Of a stretch of 64,000 nt of DNA, positions 31,290 through 42,599 are shown one piece after another. Position 1 is the first letter of the stretch. Each line of letters begins with the position of its first letter. The stretch comes from Metaphire vulgaris. Its lineage: Eukaryota; Annelida; Clitellata; Crassiclitellata; Megascolecidae. The translations under genes and the position numbers were made by a program. Under the pieces are notes generated by a model. It was not told where the DNA came from and did no database searches. It saw only the letters and a program-made list of their open reading frames with translations. The stretch spans positions 9,062,725 to 9,126,724 of the forward strand of contig CM030837.1 in NCBI GenBank assembly GCA_018105865.1, written 5' to 3'.

Positions 31290-33713
31290 ATGAGTGGAAA
31301 CGCTTCGAAAGCCAATGGATAAATTACCTCATAGCTGCGAAACTGGACCAAGAAACAGCTGGCTGTCAGGCTGCGACATTACTTGCGTCGATAGGGACAG
31401 AAGCGTATTGCGTTTATTAGTCTATGACTCTCACGGACGCTCAGAGAGCAAATACGGCGGATTTGCTGGAAGTTTTTCAGCATTATTACGTTGGAGCTGT
31501 GAACGAGATGTATGGGAGGTATGTTTTCCATAGTTGAAAACAAGGCAGCGGCGAATCTTTTGACGTCTTTGTATCAGATTTACTAAGACTTGTTCGTTCC
31601 TGTGGCTTTGGAGACACTGAGTCATCGATTAATTATCCGGATCGTCCTCGGTATTGCAGACGATGCAACGAAGAGGAAGCTTCTGGGTTCGAGATATCAT
31701 GATCTTCAGCGGACCATTGACCTTTGTCGTGCACAGGAATCGACTTCCAGGCAGTTTAAAGCAATAACTGCACCTGAAGTGATCAACGCCTTGCGTCGGG
31801 AGTCGACACCTTCCCGACATCAGAGTCGTCACCAGTACGACAGAACGAAATACCAGAATCGACGTCACGAGAACAGTAATCGCCAGTCTCCCTAGAAAAG
31901 GTACGCTGCGCGATCCGTGTCGTTTCTTCGGTCATTGTCACGAAAACGGGCGAGCGCACTGTCCTGCTTTTGGCGCTTTTTCCCGTCAGTGTCAGGACAA
32001 GAATCATTTTGCTGCTGTTTGACTTTGAATCTGTCCTTGTTCTAAACACGACAGATACGGAAGACCGTGTATACATACAAACCTCCTGGTGAATGGAAGA
32101 TGCACCAACTTTATGCTCGATTGCGGAAGCACTGTGTGCACCAATCCAAAGTCAATTTACGATAATCTTCCGAATAAACCTGCGCTGCGTCCAGCGAGAT
32201 TATTTTAATGGTCATCAGTTAGTAACGGAAGGGCTGACTGACGTTACTCTTACGCAACAGAAAACGATAAGTAGATGAAAATTGAAATTTATGTCACCGC
32301 TCATGGCAATCCGATTTTAAGCATGTCAGCATGCAGAGATTTTTATTTAACTCGCTTTGTCAAATACAATATATGCGCGGTTGAAGCTGCTGCTCTGTCC
32401 ACAATGGACCGTGCGTTAACTGAAGGAGACGGTTTCGGCCACTAGAGTGATCTTTTTAATGGAAAACTTGGCTTATTGGAAGATACTGTACATTTGGCTA
32501 TAGACGCATCGTTTCGTCCCGTTCAGCTGCCACTTCGTCGGATTGCCATCGCATCCGAAGCCGAGTGAAGGAGGACCTGCAGAAAATGGCGAAACAAGCG
32601 ATTGTCTTTCCTGTGACGGAAGTAACGCCATGGATTTAATCGCTTGTAGTCACAATTAGGAACAATGGAAAACTTCGCTTGTGTTTAGACCCCACAAGAA
32701 CTCTAAATCCAGCATTAATTCGAAAAATACTGTCTTCCTAGTCATGGCGATATTCTGCATCAGCTTACAAGCGTAAAAGTTTTCAATAAAGCAGGCTGCG
32801 AAAATGCATTTAACCATTTAAAGCTAGACGATGAATCGAGTTTTCTCTGTACCTTTGGTACGCCATATGATCTATTTCGTTACTTGCGATTGCCATATGG
32901 CTTATCGGTTTCTTCTGAAATATTTCAGTCCAAGATACACGCCGTTTTGTCGGAACTGCAGGGAATTTTCTGTATCGCAGACGATATTCTTATTACTGGT
33001 TCTGAAGATTCGCGTACGAAACACGACACAAATCTCAATGCGCTTTTGGACCATTGCAGACAAAAGCGATTACATTTAACAAAGAAAAGATGAGACTCCT
33101 TCGCGAAACCATTACTTTTCTTGGTCATGATCTGTGTCGAAAATTGAGGCGATCGAGAACTTTGCAACACCTACGGACAACCTACCGTTCAGCGTTTAAC
33201 CGGTTTTGGAAATTACCTCGCGCGATTTTCTCCATTTCAGTATCGTAATTTTATCTCTTCGCGAACTACTCAAATCTTACGAGTTCCTCTGGGATGAGCG
33301 CCATACCGCCGCCTTTAATAAATTGAAAGAAATGCTGAAGACTGTGCCGGTCCTGCATTATTTTGATGAGACAAAGGATATCTTGATTCAGACCGACGCT
33401 TCTCAATCTAGTTCAGGTGCTGCTCTTTTGTAGCATGGGGATGCGGTTGAATTTGCGAGTCGTACGCTGACAGAGATAGAAAGACACAAATTGCTCCGGT
33501 TGAAAAAAGGTATTGAGTATTGTTTTTTGCAATAGAGAAATTGAATTCTTATGTATATGCCAGACGCATGGTCGTCGAGAATGATCATCGACCATTAATC
33601 TCAATTTTCAATAAATCTTTGACTTCCGCACCAAAACGAATTCAGAAAATGCTCATCCGACTTCAAAGTTTCCACTTCGACTTACGTTTCCGGGCGGGAA
33701 AAGAATTAATTCT
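31290..33713 (+). pseudogene. Degenerate Ty3/gypsy-like retrotransposon, gag to RNase H
   Basis: Fragments in order on the plus strand: a capsid-like stretch (31290-31620), a basic region (to about 31890), a DCGSTVC-like protease remnant (32113-32135), RT with RLPYGLSVSSEIF and IADDILITGSED (32880-33010), the connection region, RNase H with LIQTDASQSSSGAALL (33380-33430) and the RPLISIFN block (33590). Many stops and frameshifts; no LTR recognised. The element is interrupted at 33713 by the 33714-37130 insertion and resumes at 37141. Confidence 0.8.
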
Positions 33714-33800
33714 TATTATTATTTAAGCGCATAGCCATTATATTTTACTTGATAATTTATGTAGCGCTATAGCATGGCCAAGGCCAAAGGCAAGAGCGTT

Positions 33801-35590
33801 TTACAAAAGGCAGTCATACGATATAGGAAATAAATGCGTTTTAAGGTTCGATAAGAACGACTCGAAGTTGGTTGTCATGGTCACTGAAACTCGAAGTGCG
33901 TTCCAAAGGAGAGGATTGCCCCGAGTCACGGATCTTTCTCCAAGCTTCACGGTCTTGGACGGATGGGGAACGTAGAGGTGAGATCGTTTGCTAGAACGCA
34001 GCTGCTTGCGACAGTCTGTCATCACCGGCCTGCGTATCAACGCCGAAAGATATTCCGGGCAGAAAGAGTCATACAAGGCTCGCAAGGTCAACGAGCAGAG
34101 TTTAAAAACGATACGCTCCGGGATCTTGAGCCAATGGAGCTAATCCCTCAATAACGGGGTAACATGGTCATGCCACCTGACACCGAAAATCATCCGGGCG
34201 GCGGCGTTCAGGACCGATTGCAGTCGGCCCAGCTGATAGTCGGGAAGGCCGAGGAGGAGGCTATTACAATAATCCAGCCTAGATAACACAAGGGCACGGA
34301 CTAGATGTATCGCAGCTGATGCTGAGATGTAACGACGAATCTCCCTAATCTTTCGGAGCTGAAAGTAACAAGCGCGGGTTACGAAGTTCACTTGGCCGAC
34401 GAACGATAGGGAGTCATCAAGAAAAACACCAAGGAGGCGCACTTCGGTAGACGGAACGACGACAGCACCTCCGATCGTAAACGGCGTTCGACTGATAAGG
34501 TGGACCCTTCGAGGGGTGTTAATCCACAACAGTTCAGTTTTTTCGGGGTTTAACGCAAGGCGATTTGTCGCTGTCCACTGCATTATCTCGTAGATGCAGT
34601 CTTGTAGGCGATATCGCAGATGATCCGTCTCCAGGGGTGGGCAGGAGGAGTACACCTGCCCGTCATCAGCATAAGCATGCCAGGCAAGCCCATGCGAGTC
34701 TACAATGCGTCCCACATCCGCGACGTATAAGATAAACAGGAGTGGGCCTAGGATCGACCCTTGTGGTACTCCGCAGCGTACAGGATATTTAGCTGACGTG
34801 TGGCCCTCCCAGGCGACAGACTGCGTTCTCTCGGAAAGGTAGTCGCACAACCAGAGTAGCGCTTGGTCTTTATTCCCGAAGGATAGCTCGAGGCGGCGAA
34901 TGAGGATAGAGTGGTCGACGGTATCGAACGCTGCGGAGAGGTCAAGCATACACAGAAGCGCCTGATCTCCATTGGTAATCGCGTCAACAATGTCGTTAAA
35001 AACCCTGAGCAGGGCTGTTTCAGTGGAATGGCCCGCTCGATAGGCAGACTGATGACGCGGCATGAGACCGTTACAGGCCAGGTGCCTGACGAGTTGCGTG
35101 TTCACCAGTCTCTCGAGCAGCTTCGACAGGAATGGAAGGTTGGCTATTGGTCTGAAACTGGCTAAGTCGGTGGGTCAAGGCCTGCCCGCTTAAGGTGCGG
35201 GCGGGTGACGGCATGCTTCCACGGCAACGGAAACTCGCCATTAACGAGGGAAGCAGTCATTATGGCCGTCAGAAACGGAGCCAACGTGAGGATCACATCC
35301 TTAAGAAGCCACATAGGCAGTGGGTCAGATGAGCACTGTTTCTTGGGTGACGATCTGACACTCGTTACGACTTCTGCCAGTGTCGGCGGCAAAAACCCAA
35401 CAAAGGAGGGACCGGAGTAGACGTGGTAAGTCGTTGGTCCAGCTTCAGCTGTTCTATCCCGAATGTTCGTAACCTTACTGTCAATAAAAGCATGATAGTC
35501 AGCAGCCGTGAAATTGGAAGGCACGCGAGGTGATATGTCGTTCTTTCCAAGAAGACTGTCCAATACTTTCCACGTCTGCTTGGTACCTGC
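33801..35590 (-). pseudogene. CR1-like RT part of the chimeric insertion
   Basis: Well-preserved minus-strand frames: 35563-35162 (LWLLKDV-type N-terminal RT, FPLPWKHAVTRPHLK), 35105-34140 (CMLDLSAAFDTVDHSIL motif A, CGVPQGSILGPLLFILYVAD motif B, AYADDGQVYSSC motif C, RLDYCNSLLLGLPD) and 34091-33801 (GERSVTRGNPLLWNAL). Only about two frameshifts break it. No endonuclease and no ORF1: 5'-truncated. Sister copies: 18940, 24510, 42000 and 45424. Confidence 0.9.
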
Positions 35591-36264
35591 ATGCGCAGAG
35601 TCGATCGCCTTTCAGCCGTTGTGATTGTACGCCATAACTGTCTAGTCTGCCCACATTGGAAGGCTTCGGACTCTGGTAATCCACATTCCCCATGGATTTG
35701 GTGAAGCCAAGTGATTGGTGGTCTGCCTCGTGGACGATTCCTTCCTGTAAACCTAATGTTTCTGTCTCGAAGTAGCGTTGCTAGGTGAAGTGTAGCTGAG
35801 GCAAGTACTGCTGGTGGGAGTCTTGCGACGTGCCAAAAGAGACCGAGACGTCGACGACGAACAATGGTTTGTACAGTCTCTAGTCCAGAGCGCATGTATA
35901 CTTCATTGTTGCATATGAAGTCAAACTATCTAATATTAAGGATTCTACGTTGAGCCTTAGTGTGAAAAGCTTCAAGTCTTTTCCACTCTTAACCAGTCAT
36001 CGTCCAAGTCTCACTTCCATATAAGAGTGTTGAGAGCACAAGACATGCGTACATCCAAAATTTAGTTTGCAGGCTCAGCCAGCGTTGCTGCAATATTCAC
36101 TCCAGGCGTTGCATGACAGATGAAGCAATGCCTATGCGACGGATAGACTCATGTGAATTGGCCATACTACACATATTTGATACACGGTAACAAAAACTTT
36201 CAACTGAGTCCACAGTTTCGGAACCGTTGAGGATTGGTTCCCCTGCAAGACCAGACCCAAGGTT
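35591..36264 (-). pseudogene. L1/RTE-like C-terminal part of the chimera
   Basis: Minus-strand translation gives SETVDSVESFCYRVSN, STLLYGSETWTMTG, RLEAFHTKAQRRILNI, RPRGRPPITWLHQIHGECGL and RQLWRTITTAERRST. These are the post-RT blocks of an L1/RTE-like LINE, with two or three stops. The segment ends just where the CR1-like coding begins. Confidence 0.75.
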
Positions 36265-37130
36265 TTGAACATTGGTCTTCGTCCATGAAACATGGAATTA
36301 ATACCACCCCTGATCCGCGTGTAGTCAGAGATGAGCCTACGCTTTCTGAAGTGATAAATGCCATAAATCGTCTTAAAAACGGAAAAGCTCCTGGTGCTGA
36401 TGGTATTTCAGCTTAACTACTGAAGTGCGCAATTGAGTCTGTTACTATATCACTGCATAAAATACCTTCAGCTTAAAAAGGCGGTATATTTTGTTTCACT
36501 GTAGAAAGGCAAAGGGACCCGTAACTACCGTCCCATCACGCTTCTCTCAGTACCTGGAAGGGCATTTACTCATGTGCTTTTGGCAAGGTTACGGACGCTT
36601 CTAGACAAAGTTCGTCGACCACAGCCGTCTGGTTTTATAAGTGGTAGATCGACACTTGATGTCATCCCCGCCCTACGACTGCTTTCAGAAATCCATCGAG
36701 AGGTTAGTAAACCATTGAACGTTGCATATAGGCCCTATAGATCTTATAGCAGCATTTGATTCTGTGGACAGGGAAGCTCTGTTGAAGGCACTAGCTGGCA
36801 TTGCTGTGTCCGACATGCTGCTTAACCTAATTCAGGAACTTCATCATGGCACAACTAGTACAGTTCGTGTTGGTAACCGGCTCTCGCCCCACCAGATTCT
36901 GCACATCCTCTGCGTTAGACAAGGATGTGTTCTACCACCAGCTCTCTTCTGCTGTGCGATGGGTTATATAATGAACTGGGTAACAGCAGGTAAAACGGGC
37001 ATTCAGCTTGGTGATCAATGTTTTACAGATCTCGACTACGCCGATGATACAATCCTATTTGAAGAAAGTCGTGATAAATTTTAAAATACTCTGGCGAAAA
37101 TGGAATGCAAGGCCTCCAAATTTGGTCCTC
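36265..37130 (+). pseudogene. Inverted RT segment of the same LINE
   Basis: The plus strand reads VINAINRLKNGKAPGADGIS, NYRPITLLSVPGRA-like sequence, FISGRSTLDVIPALR, IAAFDSVDREALLKAL (motif A), VRQGCVLPPALFCC (motif B) and DLDYADDTILFEES (motif C), ending at ASKFGPQ. The next residues expected in this family match the start of the minus-strand segment, so the RT part lies inverted relative to its own C-terminus, as in twin-primed LINE insertions. Confidence 0.78.
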
Positions 37131-37140
37131 AATTAATTCT

Positions 37141-37420
37141 GGCAGACACTTATCAAGAGCATATGTCCCTCGGGGCAATGAACAAATTTTCAACGAAAAA
37201 GAGAGCTTTTCTTGCTTAAACGGATGCACAGCAGATGGCGGAGAATCGGATTATAGCGTCTCCTCCCATCCTGCATCATGGAAGCTGCCAACGAACCGAG
37301 CTACATTCCTTTGAAACAGCAAATTCATGAGGGCTGGCCAGAGAATATGAAACATCTGCAAGACGATATTCGAACCTACTCTACGTTGCGGATTATAAAT
37401 GATGCATTTTAGGCTTGAGC
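37141..37420 (+). pseudogene. Ty3/gypsy-like element resumes
   Basis: Directly after the second AATTAATTCT the reading includes an LSRAYVPRG block, the usual end of the RNase H/connection region ('aDtLSRa'), and further on IHEGWPENMKHL, which resembles the region before the integrase zinc finger. Frameshifts are frequent. The integrase core is not found. Confidence 0.6.
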
Positions 37421-38599
37421 TGCTATTGACATACCCCTAACTCATCCAGCTATAAATTTATTTAATTATTGAAATTAATAGGAACTTGAAACACCTTCAT
37501 TATTTTTGCGTTTATTTCATCATTGCGTCGTTTCATCATTATTGTATTACTAGGTGTTTACCCGTCAAAAAATAACGGGGGAGATTGGCTGTTTTACCAC
37601 CCGATTTTGCGCAAATGCAATAGGATTTTGCGCAATTAAATTCCTTAAATCGCCGCCTTTTCCTTCAACCGAGTTAACGCCCATTCGTATGAATTTTCTG
37701 AAACTTTATAGTCAACGTAAGTGTAATGATTTGGCAGAGTCGAACGACATGCAGTGCTTGATTCTCTTGTTTGCTGTGCTGCTGTTGCACGCCGAGCAAC
37801 AGCCTGCTCCTCATTCTCACTTTATTGTCGCAAACCTCGTGAACGCTAGACTAATTTGTTTTTCCGGACGGTTAGAAAGAGGAATAAAAAGACTAAACAA
37901 TGGTGCAAACCTCATCTTCTTAGCTCTTATATAGCCTGAGATATAGCAAATTCAAAAAAGTAGGAAACTAAAATTAAAATATTTAATGGAACAGAAATCG
38001 ATTTAGGAATTCAGTCATGATCCAGCAATAGCATCAATGGGAATGGACATAATGCCTTCGCTGGATCATGTAATTTTGATCAGAATTCTCAGAATTCAAA
38101 ACTTTCGCGAAATTGACCGATAATAATTATGTTCAAACATTGGGGTCATCGGGTTAGAATTGATAGATCTTTACCAAATGTCAACCGATTTTCAAACTGT
38201 TTGGTTTATTTTGTTTCTCTGACATCCCTTTATAACTTTGCCGCTGACCAAGTGGGGTTACCGCTGAAAATATTTTGCTAGGGGGCTTCAAAAAATTTTG
38301 GGGGGAGAGGGTGATATTTTAGGCCGTAAAGTGGACTCTACCCTCACATTTTTTTGTTTTGCACGGACGGTTAGAAAGAGGAATAAACAATCTAAACAAT
38401 GGTGCAAACCTCATCTTATTAGCTCCTATATAGCCTGAGATATAGCAAATTTAAAACGTTACAACAATCATTTCTGAGAACGCTTTTCCAAAAATTAAAT
38501 CCCCAATACGGTGAAGACGTCTGAAAATTTAATCCCCACTTGAGGGGTTAAATATAAAAAATAGGTATTGAGGCTAGGAATGAATAAATAAATAAATAT
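37421..38599. other. No recognised gene; 88-bp direct repeat
   Basis: 37865-37952 and 38364-38451 are near-identical direct repeats (CGGACGGTTAGAAAGAGG ... CCTGAGATATAGCAAATT), about 500 bp apart. The open frame 37554-37934 has no recognised domain. The repeats may be the ends of an unrecognised element or a tandem duplication. Confidence 0.5.
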
Positions 38600-39095
38600 A
38601 TATATAATAATGGGGGCAGGGCATTGGGAGAGGGAAGGGAGATTTGGGAGGAGGAAAGTGGGTTGTACGGGTTTTCGGAGCAGCGTTGTGTAGGTTTTGG
38701 AACGGGGCTTGTGGCCGTAGGTTTGGGAACGGGATTTGGGGCCGGAAGGGTAGGGCGGAGCGGTGATGGTTTGGGGCCGGGGCGATTGGGAAAGAGATGG
38801 TGAGAGGGAATGAGGAGAGGGAAAAGGGATGGGGAGAGGAAGGGGAACGGGGGTTTGGGGCCGGAATGGGTTGGGGCCTGGGGCAATTGGGAGAAAGATG
38901 GGGGAGGGAAAATGGTTGGGGAGAGGGAAGGGGAACGGGGGTTTGGGGCCGGGGCCGGAATGGGTTGGGGTCGGGGCGATTGAGAAGGGGATGGGTAGAG
39001 GGAAGGGAGATGGGGAAAGGGGATTTGGGGCCAGGGCGGGAATGGGTTGGGGCCTGGGCGATTGGGAGACGGATGGGGTGAGGGAAGGGGGACGG
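38600..39095 (+). repeat. G-rich minisatellite
   Basis: Degenerate units of about 75-95 bp built from GGGGCCGGAATGGGTTGGGG, CGATTGGGAGA and GGGAAGGGGAACGGGGG. Runs of three or more G occur throughout on the plus strand, so G-quadruplex formation is plausible. Proline-rich reading frames on the minus strand follow the repeat and are not evidence of a gene. Confidence 0.85.
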
Positions 39096-39148
39096 GGGTT
39101 TAAGCTGCAATTAAGACGCTTCGCTAAACGCTCCGTTGATTATAATAC

Positions 39149-39940
39149 AGCATTGCGATTTGCAGACGACCAGGCTATGTTAGCAAACAAAGAAAAAGCT
39201 TTACAAAACATCATGGATAGACTGGCCTTAGCATCCGAAGAATATGGTATGAGGATTAACACCAAAAAGAAGAAAGTGATGGTCATCAGTAAAGAGCAAG
39301 GAAAGGAGGCAAACATCACAATCTATGGACAGAAGGTAGAACAAGTGAAACAATTCTGCTACCTTGGCAGCCTTATCACGGAAGATGCCAGATGTCAAAG
39401 CGAAATAAGGAGAATTGCAATGGGAAAGGAAGCATTCTACCAAAGGAAGGAAATAATGAGGAGTAATCTCGATAAAGGGCTAAAGAAGAGAATGATTAAA
39501 ACACTGATATGGAGTGTGGTGTTATATGGCTCAGAGACATGGACGATGAGAAAAGACGACATCAGAAGACTGGAGGCGTTCGAGATGTGGACATGGAGGC
39601 GAATGGAAAGAATAAGTTGGACACAACATATATCCAATAAAGAAGTCCTAGATATCGTGCAAGAGAAAAAGACAATAATACAAACAATAAAACAAAGGCA
39701 AAGGAACTGGATGGGCCAAATTTTAAGAGGAGAATCGTTGTTCAAAACAATACTGGAAGGGCACATGGGGGGGGATTAAAATAAACAGAGGAAGACCACG
39801 TACATCACTACTGCACTGGATGATGCCAAAAGACGGATACAAAGGATTAAAGACCCAAGCTGCTGACAGAGATAGATGGCGCCAATGGAACCAGGACCTG
39901 CTTCCGGGCAGAGAACTTAAAGAAAGATTATAATACATTT
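39149..39940 (+). pseudogene. LINE 3' part (RTE-like), 5'-truncated
   Basis: The plus-strand frame starts inside RT motif C (LRFADDQAMLANKEKAL) and runs through QVKQFCYLGSLITED, VVLYGSETWTMRKDDIRRLE, FEMWTWRRMERISWT and RQRNWMGQILRGES. After a frame break at 39778 it ends with a DRDRWRQWNQDLL tail and a stop at about 39930. GATTATAATAC flanks it (39138-39148, 39926-39936), although the right one overlaps the coding end. Motifs A and B are absent. Confidence 0.85.
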
Positions 39941-40071
39941 TTGATTAAACAATATTTGGTTGTCAATGACAACAGCGTCTTGCAATACCCGCCGTGTTGC
40001 GGACGGACAGACGCGACAGACGGACATCGAGAATTATATAATAAGATTATAATCAGAATGATTACTATAAA

Positions 40072-40524
40072 CTAGAAAGATGCTCGCTTCGCTCGCGCTC
40101 GCAGTGCAGGATAATACTAATCCAATACCTATACCTAATACCCAATCATTGAATTCATGCTGAACAACACTTCAATGATGTACATACGCCACCTAGCCAA
40201 GCTCTGCGCCACGTAATAATTAGGCCTATGTACGTTAACATCACGCAACTGTGACCATTTTTGACGCTGTACACGTATTTTTGTGTACGTTAAAATTGCG
40301 TAACTTCCTCAAGCTACGAACAATTGTTACCAATAGCAACGTCGTCGCACGCTACGAACAATTGTTACCAATAGCAACGTCGTCCCACGCCCACCCCTCT
40401 GATGCTGCAATGACTCGACTAAACCGTGCTAAACGTACGCTTCGTCAAACGCTTCTTCGTCAACCAATGAGAACGCTTGAAGGTAACAGAGAGACATACA
40501 GAACAAGGATCTTAATATTATAGA
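40072..40524 (-). mobile_element. Non-autonomous Helitron, copy 2
   Basis: Read on the minus strand it starts TCTATAATATTAAGATCC at 40524 and ends ATCTTTCTAG at 40072, with host A before and T after. It matches copy 1 (2771-4079) apart from the inserted block and small internal gaps. ACGAACAATTGTTACCAATAGCAACG-type repeats (each printed part under 20 bases: CAATTGTTACCAATAG) occur twice inside. Confidence 0.72.
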
Positions 40525-40974
40525 TGTAACGCTCAATTATTTTAGATGTCTCTTTCTACCGGGTCTTCCGCTGAATACGCTTAGCTCTATGGCTAAGAGG
40601 AGATGATCAAACGGGGCAGGTCGGGTCTACAACGTAACATAGACAACACATGAGTTTCACACTTATATTATTAATTATTATCTCCAGGACAATGGCCGAG
40701 TATACATGCATGCCTCATCTATATATCATATTTTACAAGTCGACTTCTCTTATCATGTTAACATCGATGCAATCATTGCAATAACTCACCGACAAGGGTT
40801 CTATCGGAAATACAGGAGCCCTCGGATCAAACGGTTCCCTCCCGAGGAACCATTATCCCACCCATGGGGCAACCGGACCCCAACCAGGTCGGACCCAAAC
40901 CGGAAAGTAAAAGGCCCTCGATATGTCTGCGTCCCCTATATATCATAGATTTATTATAATACACTAGATGCCGT
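40525..40974. other. No recognised gene
   Basis: Unique-looking sequence with a CG-rich patch at 40800-40920. The open frame 40706-40948 has no recognised motif. Confidence 0.35.
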
Positions 40975-41588
40975 CTATCTATGGCAAAGTCAGGCCAAAG
41001 TTGAAGCCAGTTTGCATGGATGGTGTGTCAAGAAATGTTTACCCCGCAGATATCTTGAAGACCTCATAATTCTTTAGCGCTATCATAGTATTTGAGTGCA
41101 GCGCCTACTTAGATATGGACGACGTCACCGCTTTAATATGGTGTACCATAGTTGCTTTAAATGTGTCCCGTTTGATCTTTTACTCATCTTTTCCACAATT
41201 CTTATTCGTACCAATTGATTTCCGAATATAAATACTATAATCGTATCGTAAAAGTAGATTTTTAGGTCGATTATTAGTTGAGTTTGAAGCCGTTTTGTGC
41301 AGTGCTGATTTATACGACTATAAGCCTATGTTACTATGTGACCTATGTCTATGTAATTTTCGAAGGCTTATTTGCGGCAGCGACTGCGCAAAGTCGCGGC
41401 AATTCGCATAAATCAGACGATCAATTACACAATATTTAAACAACTAGTCCACATTAAATAAGTTAAACGGCTAAACGCTATCCATGCAAACAGTGTACCA
41501 AAATTTTCAAGATTTCTGCGGAGTAAACATTTCTTGACACACCATCCATGCAAACTGGCCTCACTTTCTGATTTCATAGACTCTGTCT
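40975..41588. mobile_element. Long-TIR element, non-coding
   Basis: GCCAGTTTGCATGGATGG onward at 41006-41060 is matched, inverted, by 41508-41559. The inverted ends agree over at least 50 bp with few differences, and similarity may continue outward to about 40975 and 41588. No transposase inside. No clear target duplication. It could be a MITE, a foldback element or a young palindromic duplication. Confidence 0.7.
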
Positions 41589-41900
41589 TGTGATATTAAA
41601 GTCTATGCTATATATAGACATTGGCTCTGCGCATCAGCCTGACCGCGCATCGGTTCTCCCTCCCCTAGGCTGTCCGCCTATTCATATAGCGCTATAAATG
41701 CAGTAGGTAAGCAATTGTGTCCAACATCGATATTAAATAGGGCAATATAATAGAAGTGATAGCAGAATGTCAAATAGGGATAAAGTTGCATTGCGCCTAT
41801 GCTATAGAAGATGCAGTGAGACATATGCATATATATATAAAAACAGAAGCCTGTGCCTGGACGGCACAGAAACATAGTTGCCTACCTGACGGGGTTTTTA
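41589..41900. other. No recognised gene
   Basis: Contains TATAGCGCTATAAATG at 41687-41702, a LINE 3'-tail-like word, but no coding remnant is recognised. Confidence 0.35.

Positions 41901-41901
<1 letters not shown>

Positions 41902-41988
<87 letters not shown>
41902..41988. repeat. (ATT)n microsatellite
   Basis: About 29 ATT units directly downstream (minus strand) of the CR1-like fragment at 42000-42555, so it is probably its expanded 3' tail. Confidence 0.97.
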
Positions 41989-41992
<4 letters not shown>

Positions 41993-41999
41993 ACGATTT

Positions 42000-42555
42000 A
42001 TTTGACGCCGTACGCATAGCTAAGGCTTAAGTCAAAGGCGTCTAACAACCAAAAGAAACTTTAAACAGGTGTGTCTTCATGTTCTTCAAAAACGCTCCTG
42101 GCGAAGTCTCCATGGTGACCACCCTTGGCAGGGTGTTCCACAGGATTGGGTTGCCTCTCCGAAAGGATCTGTCCCCGAGGGCAGGAGTCCTGGCCTGAGG
42201 GGGGACAAGCAGCGGATTGCGATTCCTCGACCGAAGCTGGGAACGGTATTGTACTGACGGAGCAGGTTGAATCAAGTCACGAAGATAGGTAGGACAGTGC
42301 GGATCATAAAGTGCCCGAAACGTGAGCCAGCACCGTTTCAACACAATGCGCTCCGGAATCTTCAGCCAGTGGAGTTGATCTTTCAGTAGCTGTGAAACAT
42401 GGGCATTCCATTTCAGACCGAATATTAGCCGCACGGCTGTGTTAATCACAGATTGGAGGGAGTTCAGTCTCGTCGTAGGCAGACCCAATAAAACACTATT
42501 GCAATAGTCAATGCGCAACAGGACCAGTGCACGGACCAAACTGATGGTATCAGGT
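42000..42555 (-). pseudogene. CR1-like C-terminal fragment
   Basis: The minus-strand frame gives VRALVLLRIDYCNSVLLGLP, IFGLKWNAHVSQLLKD, LHWLKIPERIVLKRCWLTF, GDRSFRRGNPILWNTLP and FLKNMKTHLFKVSF without interruption. Only the post-RT region is kept, 5'-truncated at about 42555. The uninterrupted frame suggests a relatively recent insertion. Confidence 0.88.
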
Positions 42556-42599
42556 ATAGGGACAACTTTATTCTCGTCTTACTAGCTACCAAACTAATG

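Larger units (their letters stand above)
33714..37130 (-). mobile_element. Chimeric LINE insertion with 10-bp TSD
   Basis: AATTAATTCT occurs at 33704-33713 and 37131-37140, exactly where the Ty3/gypsy-like sequence breaks and resumes. Read on the minus strand, the block is: an inverted RT segment of an L1/RTE-like LINE (37130-36265, antisense), its C-terminal segment (36264-35591, sense), then a CR1-like RT element (about 35590-33730) ending in an AATAAT tail next to the left TSD. A single TSD pair around two LINE families suggests template switching during one integration event, although nested insertion is possible. Confidence 0.7.

Noticed and set aside
38574..39110. Proline-rich minus-strand frame and Gly-rich plus-strand frame
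   Set aside because: These are the two strands of the G-rich minisatellite; codon content follows the repeat unit.
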